Below, piece after piece: positions 21,765 through 33,663 of a stretch of 64,000 nt of DNA (within the stretch, counting starts at the first letter, position 1; every line of letters begins with the position of its first letter). Under the pieces are notes generated by a model. It was not told the DNA's origin and searched no databases. It saw only the letters and a program-made list of their open reading frames with translations. Location of the stretch: the NCBI GenBank assembly GCA_022376515.1, contig WTXI01000164.1, positions 18,650 to 82,649 of the forward strand. Direction: 5' to 3'. A program made the position numbers and the translations under genes. Origin of the DNA: Lactifluus volemus. Its lineage: Eukaryota > Basidiomycota > Agaricomycetes > Russulales > Russulaceae.

Positions 21765-24700
21765 ATGCTCCAGCTCGAAGTGACTGGTATACATTTCTGT
21801 TGATGCTGATCTGATAAGTACTGACGTCTTTCCTCTGTCAGTCATCAGGGCACGCAATCTTCCTGCTCTGAAATCCCTCCCAGGGAAAGAGAGACGGTTT
21901 TACGTTACAGCGACCAACGGGGAGAAATTATGGCAGACCCGATCTATGCGGAGCGTAGCTCAGCGTGTCGAATGGAACGAGAAACTCAACGCATTGTGAC
22001 AAATCTCGTATATGCGTTTCCATGTCCAACTGACTCTCCTGCAGTGCTGTACAACCGCTCTCACGTATTACGGTATCTCTGTATGCGAAGAGGACCATGC
22101 GGAAAGACATACTTCTCGGACAGCAGGAGATATCCTGTGAAGCCCGTGGCGGTTCGTCTATTTCTTCGAATCTTTACTCATCCATCTGGCTGACTGTCCT
22201 ACATGTAGAACTTGATATTGTATTGAACAGTGCCGGTGAACACGACAGCCACCCAACGAGGCCGGATACACTCTTGACGGTCACCATATCCACGAACACG
22301 AGTTCCTCTCTGACAACGGCAGCCAATACGTCAGATCTTGCGACGACAGAATTGGACGATCCAGTTGCTGAAGGAGTTGCTGAAGGAGATGTTGTACGTC
22401 CTACTATCCAGTTATGAAACGAGTCAACCCACGTCAGCTGCCGCCCCTCTATCCCCTTTATCACAGACGCATGACCTTCCCACTAAGGGCAATACTCTTA
22501 TGGGACCGGTAGCAGGCAGCCAGGCGGAGATATCACGTACTCTTGGACATGCTGGGGATGCTATAGACGCCATGGGTACGATGAAAGCATGGAGGTCAGC
22601 CATTGATGTTGTCAAGCTAGTGATGGACACTGTAGACCCAATCGCTGGAGTATGATTATGATGATATTTGCGTATGCGTTAATGAACTAACTTCTGCTGT
22701 TTAGTTGTTCCCCCATGCAACGTTAGCATGGAAATTGCTTTCAAAGATTCCTGAAGTATGTCTCCGTGCTCTATCGGAGGATATGGGTAGTTCAATCTTT
22801 GTCACTTGCCACCAGACTTTGCTTCAGCAGTTGAAGCGTGACGACAATGTCAGGACACTTCTTCAAGCAATACGGGATGCGTTCGATTTTGCAAAGAAGG
22901 CGGACATTTTAAGGAACATGGACCCGGAGTCTGCGCAGGCAAATATCCTGGATGAGATGCTGGAGTGCGTCTCGGAATGTGCCAAATTTATCATATCGTA
23001 TGCGGAGGATGTGCAAGTCGGCACGTCGTTTTGGCCTCTCTGTGGCTATTCATCATAATAAACATTTGATATAGGAAAGCGGCTTTTGAAGAATGTCGTC
23101 CGCCAAGTTGACGGGAAATTTGATGAGTATCGTACGAATCTCGCTCGACTGCGAGATAACTTCCTCGCGGGTACTACTGTTATCACCGGGGGTGCTGTGC
23201 TAGCACTGCTGGAATCTGGTGCGTAAACCTTCTGGCCATTGATCCTCGAATCAGCTCATGTGGGGCACAAAGAATTGGACGCAAAAATCAAAGAATTGCC
23301 TTATAAAGGAGGCTGGCGATTTGGCGATGACAGGCGTTGTCTTCCGGGCACACGAGAAGAATTCTTGGACCATATCATCAACTGGGTCGAGAATCGAGAA
23401 TCTCAACGTGGGCTCGTCCTTCTTGGTCAGGCCGGCACAGGAAAGTCGTCGATCGCACATGAAGTTGCTCGTCGGTTCGAGAACAAGAATCTTGGCTCTT
23501 ACTTCGCTTTTCTACGAAAGGAGGGCTCCAAAGACGAGGCCCACCAACTGTTCACGACACTCGCTCGCGATCTCTCCAATCGCTATCCTCCGTTCAAGCT
23601 TGCCCTTGGGAGGGTGCTCAAGAATGATCCATCTCTTTGTAGTACTCGACACTATCGTACACTTTTCGAACGGCTCGTCCTTGAACCAGCCAAGAACCTT
23701 CCGCTAGGCGATCCGATTCTTATCGTGGTCGATGCATTAGATGAGAGTGGTGATGCAATTGGCCAAAAGGGATTACATAAAATTCTCGCTCAACGACTTT
23801 TCGAGTTGCCATCGACTTTCCGGATCCTCATCGCATCAAGGCCGGAGCATGGAATTGAAGATGTGTTCCGTAACACGCTGTCCGTTCGCACTCTCTACAT
23901 GGACGATCACGTACTTGCTGCCAAGACGGAGCAAGATATTTGCCTGTACCTCCAGAGCGAACTGCCGTTGAACTTATTCGAACGACATGGTGCGAAGCTC
24001 GCAAAGGCGGCAGAAGGGTTGTTTCAGTGGGCAGCCGTTGCATCCGGGCTAATAAACAATCCTCCTCCTAGCTTTGGGTTTAGCAGGAAACAGGTGATAC
24101 AGTGTCTGTTGGGACACACTCGAGATCGCGATGGACAGGATCCGTTGGACCAGCTATACAGAGAAGTTCTGGAAGGATACTTCAAACCGGTTGCAGCACA
24201 AATTCTGTTTCGGTCCGTGATGGGACAGCTTTTCGCTGCGATGGTGCCGCTTTCCATCCATTCTTTGACTATTCTACGACGACATGCACCCAAGGATGAC
24301 CCGAGGACCCTGACCCCGAGGATTCTGATTGCGTTGTCGAAATGTTCCGTCACCTTGGCTCACTGCTCAGTAACGTGACCTCATCCGACGATACCCTTCC
24401 AATCGTTCCTCTCCACACCTCATTTCGTGACTTCCTGGCAAGTGAGAAGAGTGGGGTATTTCACATAGACCTTGGCAGGGCTCACCGTCGGTTGGCACAT
24501 TCCTGCCTTGGATTGATGCTCAATGACCTCAAATTCAACATTTGCAAACTCGAATCGTCATACCTTGCTAACAGGGATCTCCCAGACCTTGAATCTCGAA
24601 TTTCCAAATATATTCCAGCTGCTCTATCGTATGCGTGCGTTTTCTGGGGCGATCATTTGGAACGTCTTGGCGTTGAAGAGGACCTCTTTCGAAAACTTCG

Positions 24701-27232
24701 ATCGCTGTTCGAGACAAGATTCCTTTTTTGGCTGGAAGTGCTTAGCATCATGAACAGCGTCGGACTGGCATCACGATCATTGGCATCTCTGAACACATGG
24801 TTGCGATCTGACCAGCAGAAGGTGGGCTTATCTAATCGTGTTATACAACATGTAGTGACTCATGGATAAAATTGCAGCGGTTCTCTCAATCGGAGGGTCA
24901 GAATGTGTTGGGATTAATGAATGATGGGTTCGCTTTTGTGCGGTATTTCGGAATGGCGATATCAAGAAGCCTTCCACATATATATATATCTGCTCTCCCA
25001 TTTGCACCATCCTCTTCCCGCATCGTCGAGCACCACCGTCACCTATTCCCCCGCACATTGATTTTGAAACACGGACAGTTATCTGATTGGCCAGCATTGG
25101 AAATGACGATTCAGGCACATGAAGATTCTGTCGAGTCTGTTGTATTCTCGCCGGATGGACAACGGATCGCATCGGCCTCGCGAGATCGCACGATTCGAGT
25201 GTGGGATGCTACAATAGGGGAAATTGTAGCGGGGCCTTTTACTGGACACAGCCAATATGTCCTCTCTGTCGCATTCTCGCCGGACGGGAAACGCATCGCC
25301 TCGGCCTCGGGGACTGCACGATTCGTGTGTGGGATGCCGCGACAGGAGAGGTCGTAGCAGATCCGTTTACTGGACACACGAGTTGGGTCAGATGTGTTGC
25401 ATTCTCACCGAACGGGCAACACATCGCGTCGGCCTCGAGCGATCACACAATTCGTGTTTGGGATGCCGCAACTGGAGAGGTCGTGGCGGGCCCGTTTACT
25501 GGACACATTGATCAGGTCCACTTTGTTACATTCTCACCAGACGAGCAATGTATCGCTTCGGCCTCTAAAGATTGCACGATTCGCATATGGGATGCCGCAA
25601 CAGGAAATCTCGTTGCGGGCCCATTTACTGGACACACTGAACGGGTCACCTGTGTTACATTCTCGCCAGACGGGAAGCGCATCGCTTCATCCTCGGATGA
25701 TTGGACGATTCGTGTTTGGGATTCCGCAACAGGACAGGTCCTAGCAGGCCCGTTTACCGGACACACCGCTACTATCCACTCTATTGCATTCTCGCCGGAC
25801 GGGCAACGCATCACCTCCGGCTCGGGAGATCGCACGATTTGCGTGTGGGATTCCGCAACAGGGCAGATCGTAGCAGGCCCTTTCACTGGACATACCGATT
25901 CCATATTTTCTGTTGCGCTCTCACCAGACGGGCAGCGCATTGCATCGGCTTCGGGTGATTTCACGGTTTGCGTGTGGGATGCCAGAAAAGGAGAGGCAGG
26001 GGCCACGCTTACTGGACACACCCAAACAATATTTTCTGTTGCACTCTCACCCGACGGGCAACGGATTGCCTCGGCCTCTGCAGATTGCTCAATTTGTGTG
26101 TGGGATGCCGCAACAGGAGAGGTTACAGCGGGTCCGTTTACTGGTCATACCCATTGGGTCATTTCTGTTGCCTTCTCGCCTGAAGGGCAGCGGATCGCCT
26201 CAGCCTCGCACGATCGCACCTTTCGCGTGTGGGATACCACGACAGGAAATATTGTGGTGGACCCATTCACTGGACATACCGAAGCGGTCAGTTCTGTTGC
26301 ATTCTCGCCGGACGGACAACGCATCGTCTCAGCCTCATTCGATCACACGGTTCGCGTATGGGATACCACAACGGGAGAGGCTGTAGTCGCCCCGTTTATC
26401 GGACACACTGATTTGGTCTGGTCTGTTGCATTCTCGCCAGACGGGAAACGCATCGTGTCGGCTTCGTCGGACCGCACGATTCGCATATGGGATGCTGCGA
26501 CAGGAGAGACCATAATAGGCCCGTTACTGGTCACACTGAGTGGGTCAAATCTGTTGCATTCTCTCCAGACGGGCAGCGAATCGCCTCTGGCTCGGGAGAT
26601 GCCACGATTCGTGTGTGGGATTCTGAGACAGGACAAGACGTAGTAGGCCCATTTACTGGGCACGCCGGTGTTATTTACTGTGTTGCATTCTCACCAGATG
26701 GGCGGTGGATTGCATCGGCCTCGAATGATCGCACAATTCGCTTGTGGGATTCTGCAACAGGGGTGGCCGTAGGGAGCCCATTCATTGGACACGCTGATTT
26801 GTCAGCTCGGTTGCATTCTCACCAGATGGGCAACGGATCGTTTCGGCCTCGGCAGATTGTACGATTCGCATGTGGGATGTCACAACAGGACAGGATGTTG
26901 TGAGCTCATCTACCGGACTCACTCAAACGATCAACCCTGGTGCGTCCACCCTTCATGGGCCTATCACTTCAGCCTTACGAGATCACACGATTCATCTAGG
27001 GAAGCTCGGAGCAAAGATATTGCGAAAGATAATTTAATGGACAAGTTCCCAGCAATAGTGATGGATGGATGTATGGGGAAGATGGTGAACTCCTTTTGTG
27101 GATTCCCCTCATTCACCGGCCATACCTTCATAAGGCTAAGACAGTCTGGATTTCCGGCAAAGATGGAACGGAGGTGGATCTCTCACTTTTGTGCATGGAT
27201 TAAATTGGGCTACGGTATACATTCACGGTTGA
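21765..27232 (+). pseudogene. NLR B: C2-NACHT-WD40 pseudogene
   Basis: Colinear with NLR A over all exons: ATG at 21765, a C2 domain (LRARNLPALKS, RVEWNEKLN), helical region, a NACHT with Walker A GQAGTGKSS and Walker B ILIVVDALDES, and 14 WD40 repeats. Against NLR A and C the frame is broken near 22400, near 24300 (one C missing in GACCCCGAGG), at 25310, at 26522 (one T missing), near 26805 and twice at 27010-27055. The frame therefore cannot encode a full protein. The NACHT part is almost identical to NLR C. Stop codons arise only from the shifts, so inactivation is recent, or some shifts are assembly errors. Confidence 0.85.
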
Positions 27233-27719
27233 TCTAAATAGAGTCGCATGTGATGAACCTGCACCGTGATGGGCCTAGCTAGATTTTTCTAATATCCTGT
27301 ACTCCCTTTTGTACATTAGCCTTTTTCATTAAAAGGCCGATACTCTAGTTTCCTCTTACATAAGTCATGTTGGTGAAAACATCATCTATCGAGTGGAGCG
27401 CGAACGATCGCGCGGCACATAGAGTGGGGAGGAAGGAAAGCATGATGATGGTCTTCACCTAGATTGTCTCTAAACGATTTAATAATAAAGATGAATCGAT
27501 TGGCAGCTGATCGTGCAGACGTTGATCTAGCTCCAAAGTCGGTAGCGGGGCACAGGGTGATAAAACAGAGAAAGATCGAGGTATCGTGTTGGAGAGCTGT
27601 CCCCCGGCTGCTACTGCCCGGTGTTGGCGCATGTAGGCGAGGCGACGCTGCGTCACGAGGCGCCGCCAGATTGAAGGCTGACGAGTAAAAAGCGGTTAAT
27701 TGAAGCACAAAGGGTATCG

Positions 27720-28660
27720 TAAACGGCCGTGGGAGCCCCAACAGGGAGCGACTGTTATCCATCAGGTTGCCTTCGGAGTAATTGGCTGCCGTCCTGACTC
27801 TTGGGCGCCTTATCATCGTCTCTTGCAGATCCTTCTACCATCTCCTCCCAATTCCCAAACATATAGAGTGCATACCACCGCCAAGTCGACTCGCATCGGC
27901 AAGCCGTCAGCTATGTCAATCGCCTTAGCCTACGAGCGAATAAAGGGGCATCGACGGAAGAAGGGTGTATCGTGACGGGGCGGCAAACAAGGCAAGTCGA
28001 GATGTCTAACTTGTCCTTTATCACAGCACTGCGGAGCTCGCGCTCTGCGCCGGTATTGATGATGTTATTATCGCGGCAGTTGTCTATGACGCTGGGGCAG
28101 TACGAAACGCTGACTCTGAACGAGGTGCGATCGCACTCCGAATGGCCCAACTGCAGCAGAAGGAAGCGCCGATGGGTCGTGAGATGAACACATTGGATCA
28201 GGTCAGCACCTGGGAGAGAGTACCGCGCCTGGCCGAAAGAACATAGTTGGCAGCAGCTTGAAGCACCATCTACAATACTAGTCCGAGGCATGACTTGCTA
28301 CCTGAGGACCCACGCAAGTTACGGTTACGGCCTGGATGATTTCAATAGATTCTCACCTGTTCCCGAGCTAACCAGCTTCCGACCTTGTAGTTAAATTGAC
28401 CATGGCGGCGCGCAACGACGGAGAAATCGACATGTTCGACTTCAATGGCACGTACCTCAACGAGGAGCTGGGGAATGAAGAGATAATACGTATCTTGGAG
28501 GCTCATGGATCATGCAGGAGCCTCCGGGGTACGAGGAAGGCCAGGGATCAGTCAACACCTGGGATGACTGTTCGTCTGCCCTCAATCGAACAGGCCGGCG
28601 GAGTCGTACGGCCACACTTTCCTGCACCGAGTTACTCGTGTGTAGCAAATTATCTAAACT
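27720..28660 (+). pseudogene. Decayed Ty1/copia fragment after NLR B
   Basis: Counterpart of 12860-13690 and 39430-40400: the GGGAGCCCC-type leader, then pieces of copia polymerase including MNTLDQVSTWERVPR (about 28185) and MFDFNGTYLNEEL (about 28430), then a shifted PPGYEE region. Multiple stops and shifts. Confidence 0.8.
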
Positions 28661-29130
28661 TCCCTAAAAACTATCCTTCGAAGATCGTCCATAAAAAAGA
28701 ATACGGCGTGGGACGTGTCACGAGGCGCGGTAGAGGAGGCCCACTCGGATCCGAGTCCCGGTTGAATGGCATTGTGCGGGCCGCTGTTTTACCAACACCC
28801 TAGTACCTCTTTTGTATTTCGCTTCGCATTCCTCATCCATACTCCCTCACGAATCCCGCTGCCTTCAGCGTTCTCACAAGATCCTGGCTTACTGGTGCCC
28901 TACTACATCGTACCCTCGGCTGTGCTGCTACGATGCCACGTCATCCGCGACCACTTGTTATACCACAGAATCCACCCCAAGCTGTGTTTTGTTGCTTCTA
29001 TCACCGTAATAAGTCAGATTCTGTTTTTCTTTAATGTTTTCCTTTAGCTTTCGTGACACCTTTTATCCACTAGATAGGGTAATTTCGGTACCGCGTCCAG
29101 ACCTCTACATCAACATTAATTTTTCTTTTT
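28660..29130. other. No gene seen
   Basis: Pyrimidine-rich sequence without a coherent ORF or a match elsewhere in the window that I could see. Confidence 0.4.
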
Positions 29131-29132
29131 GT

Positions 29133-29212
29133 CACGCAGCTCGCTTATGTCATACCTTGCTTTACACCGCACTCATGGTAGCGAAGCGCAGCGCGTCCTC
29201 TGAATACTGGCT
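29133..29212 (-). pseudogene. Fragment of the unrecognised gene found at 42.4 kb
   Basis: ACGCAGCTCG...CATACCTTGCTTTACA and GCGCGTCCTCTGAATACTG match 42450-42535. On the minus strand it reads QYSEDALRFA before the frame breaks. It is fused directly to a copia fragment. It shows that the NLR B unit once carried the same downstream gene as the NLR C unit. Confidence 0.75.
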
Positions 29213-29405
29213 TGTCGCTCGAGGATTCACGCAAGTTACAGTTTAGGGTATTCAATAGTACATTCTCACGTGCTTCCAAGCTAAGCAGCTTCTTATATTA
29301 AGCTTACTACGTAGCCATTGCAGCGCGCAATGACTGGGGAGATCGACGAGTCGACTTCAATGGCACGTACCTCAATGGGGAGCTGGGGGAGCAAGGAGAT
29401 CTAAC
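29205..29405 (+). pseudogene. Second short copia RT fragment
   Basis: YWLVARGFTQV followed by a shifted ARNDW-like stretch and DFNGTYLNGE (GACTTCAATGGCACGTACCTCAA near 29353). It repeats part of 28300-28480, so a second copia insertion or a small duplication is present. Confidence 0.75.
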
Positions 29406-29839
29406 TAGCGGAAAATAAAGGCGCGTGCGGAGATTGTTCTGCGAGAGGACGACACAAGGTATGCACAGATATTCCGCGCACGAACAGCTCTATTGTATTC
29501 ACCTGCGAGAGAGCGATACAAGGTATGCTACTGGAGTCAGTATATAGTTGGAGCAGGTGAGTAAGTGTCACATACCTCAGATATTCCACGCACTAACAAC
29601 ACGAAGTCTGAGGTACCTACGGATCAAGTGAAAGGCTATATTATATGACGATAAGGGCCTCGCAAGGAACTATCGGAAATGGAGTCAGGAAGAGGGGCAA
29701 GGGCCGCAGGGAACGCGAGTAGGGTTGCTGTCTAAGAAACAGAAACCGATGCTGGCCGTAACACTAAAGTCTATTCTAAAGTACTGTATAGTAACGAAAG
29801 TGTCCATGTCCAAGGTGATCGCGGTGACATTCCGAGATT

Positions 29840-32030
29840 CAACACTCCTTCATTACGCGCGCAGTCCAAGACATGCCGCGAAACGCTTGACCTTGGGACG
29901 GCAACGCCTTCGTCAACGCATCAGCCACCATGTTCGAGTCGTTGGTAGGGCAATACACGAGCCTGAGGACAGCTTCTTCAACCACCCACCGGATCCAATG
30001 GTAGCATACGTCGATATGCTTCTTGCAGTGCGCGCGTGATACTGGTGGTCGCGCCGAGTGAGCGCAATGGCTGGATATTTGTCGGAAAATAGGGTGGTGG
30101 TATCTGTGGCAGGTCCGATGACTTGAGAGAGGAGGTTGCAGAGCCAAATGGCCCGTGCGTCGCGGCGACATACTCGCTCCCGGTGGTGGATAATGAGACG
30201 ATCTCTTGGTGTTTAAATGACCACGAAACAGCGTGGCCTTCGATAAGGAACGCGTGGCCAGAAACGGCGTGGTGATCTTCGCCCATGCTGCCGTCCGCAT
30301 CCGCAAAGCCTTCGAGCGTGCATTTCATTTCGCCTTAGGTGAGCCAGAGCTCGCGCGTGTCGGCCAGGTAGCGGAAAATTCGATTTACGGCCTCCCAGTG
30401 AGCCTTCCTGGATTTGGAGGCAAAAAGCGCCACAGTCGTCACGGCGAAAGCGATGTTGGGTCGAGTAGTCAAGGCAGCCCTGTTAAAGGCGCTCATGGCC
30501 TCATAGGGCACTTCGCATATGATCGTTAACTTGGCCGCAGTCGTGGGTGCTTGCTCGGATGTGAGGCGGACTTGAGTGTCCAAGGGCGTGGAAAGTGGCT
30601 TTGAGGTCGTCGAAGTTGAGTCAATGCAAGATCGAGTCGATGTAAGCGCGCTGGGACAAGTGAATGGTCCTAGCCTCGTGGTCTCACCGGATCTCGATAC
30701 CCAACATCTAATGCAAATCACTGAGGTCCGTAACCTCTACATGCGTTCACAGACCAGCCTTGAATTCTTCGATAAGGTGTGGTGAGGTGGCAACAATGGT
30801 GCAGTGATCAACATGCACTGCCACTGCCGTGAGGCCGCGAGCTCGTGCGCTCACTCGCTCGACTTGAAAAAGACCGCTTGGTCGATGGAACATCGGCTGA
30901 AACCCAAGGAGGTGAGGGTGAAGGACAGTTTTTGGTACCATTGACGGCCAGATTGCTCAAGACCATAGAGCGTCTTGACCACGGCCAGGCGTCCCGCGTC
31001 ACGTGCCTCGTAACCCGGATAAACAAAACTTGCTCAACAAACCGTTCATCAATGCCCCCCTTGATGTCCACCTGGTGCAGCTCCATCCGAATACGATTTT
31101 CCATCGCAATAATGACTCAAGAGGACGTCAATTTGGTAATCGGGAAAGTGAATCATGACTATGAACGTTGTACATACATAGCATCGCAGTCAGCGATACG
31201 ACATTATTTACACTCAGTACGTGAGGAAAGCAGGTGGAGGTTCAGATTATAAAAAACCTTGTTGTGGTGACAGATCTATGTCCGATGCGACCAGTGTGAA
31301 GAACGATCGAGTTTGAAATTTGAAAAGTCGCGAAGCCACCCAGTTGATACTAGACCGCGAATAATTGGCAGACCTCCCCGAGTGCCCCAATTTTGTCCCT
31401 CCTTACTTTCTCTCTCTCTCCACCGCCGGCACCTCAGGGAGATGGTCCGTTGTTCTTTCCTCCAGCAGCTTTAGTCGCTCAATTGGCAAGAGTGCGTTGG
31501 TGATGATGCGGCCATCGCGCCACGAGGTCCAAGTCGGCCCCTACGCTTCTTTTACACCCGCGCAGCGCAAGGCGCCGTCGAGATAATGCCGAAACCCGAT
31601 CCGAATCTGCCATCTACTGCCACGCCAGACCTTCGCTCGACTTGGAGGGGACATTGGTGCGTAGTATTTCACATGCGCCCCGAGCTCGTATGGCATTCGC
31701 GGTATTCACACTCAGGTACGTGTTCTAGCCTCCATGTTAGACGTGGACGCCACTCGCAGTGTTTTTTGCAGAGGCCCCAGCACTTCCATATGGATTACGA
31801 TTACAAGACGTTATCTGGGCATTCAGCCCCACATGACCGGGATTGGCGGGTGAGAAAGTGCAAATCTTGATCCATCTGCCACCGCCACCGCAGACACCGA
31901 CATGTCCCCATCACTGCCTCATCCCCTTCCACCTATGTAGTTGCTCCTGTCGCTCACGTACACCCTGAGAGTGGGAAACCATTTCCCGCCGCCGGTGATG
32001 GTGAAGGAGAAGGGCCAGACTTAGAGCCAG
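29840..32030 (-). pseudogene. Ty1/copia pol remnant, second copy (RNase H, RT, linker)
   Basis: Minus strand: a pre-RT linker (31420-31990), RT pieces (MELHQVDIKGGI near 31080), and the best preserved RNase H in the window (LEGFADADGSMGEDHHAVSG, then VSLSTTGSEYVAATHG, then KKHIDVCYHWIRWVVEEAVL and NMVADALTKALPS). Frameshifts separate the blocks. It is homologous to 18480-20150 but retains more RNase H. Confidence 0.87.
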
Positions 32031-32039
32031 TGGTTTGAG

Positions 32040-33190
32040 GAGGCAGCAATGAGCGCTACTACTACCGGTAAGTGGTGTTGGCATCTTTTCACCCTGCCGT
32101 GCTCTACATCGCTGGGTTCCTATCCGTCATCCTATCTTAACAAGGTCTGCTTCAAGGGGTTCTTTCTTTCTTTCCTAGCCTCGCTCACCAGTTCATTTCG
32201 CCAGTCGTAGACCGCCCAATCCCGCAACTGTCCCCCTTTCCTGAAAAAACACATATTACCATTACCACCCCCGATTCCAGATATCCACCTTCTTGCTGAC
32301 GTAACCCTGGACAACTAAAGGCCTGTCCCGCAAGGACGGGAGGGAGCGCAGAGGCTGTCTATCAGGGGACAACACGCACGCCAACGATTTCAGCTGCAGG
32401 ATTCCAGCCCTCTTCATTCTGCGTACTCGAGTGCGTCTAGCCCAGAAGCGCAGACGAAGACGGCCTTCGGCCATCCAAGATACAGTAAGCGGCTGAGAAC
32501 GACCACTGATGAGGAGACACCATCATTGCTGCTGGACATGATAGACATGCATCGACTTTCACCAGGGCCGTGCGATTGACAAGCGTCGAAGTCGGTCCCG
32601 GGGCGCTCCCAGCCTCAGCCCGGGTCGCCAAGTCGTCCGCCTGAGTGTCCCCCGATTTCTCGCTAGGGCTTAGTGCTGGGTGCTGGCATCTACACGCTTT
32701 GCTTGCCAGTGTAAGGACACAGGGGACGGGACGCCGGGGGAGTCCATCTGACTCAGGACATAAACAGTACAGCTTCATCGTATATGGGACTAAATGCAGC
32801 TGGCTATATGCACCGATTGGATCCATATATCTTGTTTATTCTTTTCTTTGCTGTGTGTCATCCTCTCCTGTATAAGTTACCATGATTTCAGCAATGTTCA
32901 TCAACTATAGTCCTTTTATGTTATGCCAGTGTAGGAAGTGCATATATCTGATTTTAAACACGCTATTGCGTTCCGTTGCTCCCTACGTCGCCTCCCACGT
33001 TACAAATGCCATCAGATGCGGGAAGTTCCGGAAATTGGAGAGGCGTCGCAGAGGATCGCAAATCTGATGAGGTACCTCTCTCTCAAAAAAGAAAAACAGA
33101 AACAACGCGCGAAAAAATAAGATTAATCTCAACTCTTTTCCAAGACAGCCTCAGAAGCTTGAATTCGGACTGCAATAGCAGATTCAAGGC
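32040..33190. other. Duplicated non-coding block, second copy
   Basis: Matches 20150-21250 (for example GGGCCGTGCGATTGACAAGC at 20652 and 32564). No coding frame is conserved between the copies. Confidence 0.5.
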
Positions 33191-33194
33191 ATTC

Positions 33195-33330
33195 ACGAGT
33201 TAAATTCCATTCAGCCCTTTAAGAACAGGGAGTGGAGGTGTAGCAGCTGTAAAGAAGCGAAGAGAAGCATCGATAGATCTTGAGATCTTCAGAGGTTCCC
33301 CGTTTTCAGTTCTCCCGTTGAACTACTCTG
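33195..33330. repeat. LTR-like repeat upstream of NLR C
   Basis: Matches 21280-21415. The downstream stretch to the NLR C ATG (TTGTTTGGTTGTTTGTTCCCAA, CTTCGATCTA) is also shared with NLR B and in part with NLR A. Confidence 0.5.
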
Positions 33331-33663
33331 ACTCGGAACTGAAAACCGCGGGCGCCTTGCCTCTGACAGTTGTTTGGTTGTTTGTTCCCAATGGCGAAGC
33401 GCCCTGACAAAACGTGGACCCGTGTACGCCAGTGGTTATCCTCAATCTCAACTTCTTACTTCGATCTATGATTCCCTCCCACAACCGAATTCGTATGCCA
33501 AAGTCTCCCACACTTCATGTCCCCCGATCTTGACCATTACTACAGCCCAGATCCTCAATATCCAGAATCCGGTACATCAGTCACTTCCACTTCCATTTCA
33601 TCTCGATATTTGCTCAGATGGCTTCCTTTGATCAGCGATCAAGTCACCGAAACACAACGGAGC

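Larger units (their letters stand above)
18300..28660. repeat. Segmental duplication, unit 1 (contains NLR B)
   Basis: The order minus-strand copia remnant, non-coding block, LTR-like repeat, NLR, plus-strand copia remnant is repeated at about 29840-40400. NLR start codons are 11,899 bp apart and NLR ends about 11,847 bp apart. Homology continues through the non-coding 19.5-21.5 kb stretch (compare 19540 with 31438, and 20570 with 32475). The two units therefore arose by tandem duplication. Confidence 0.85.
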
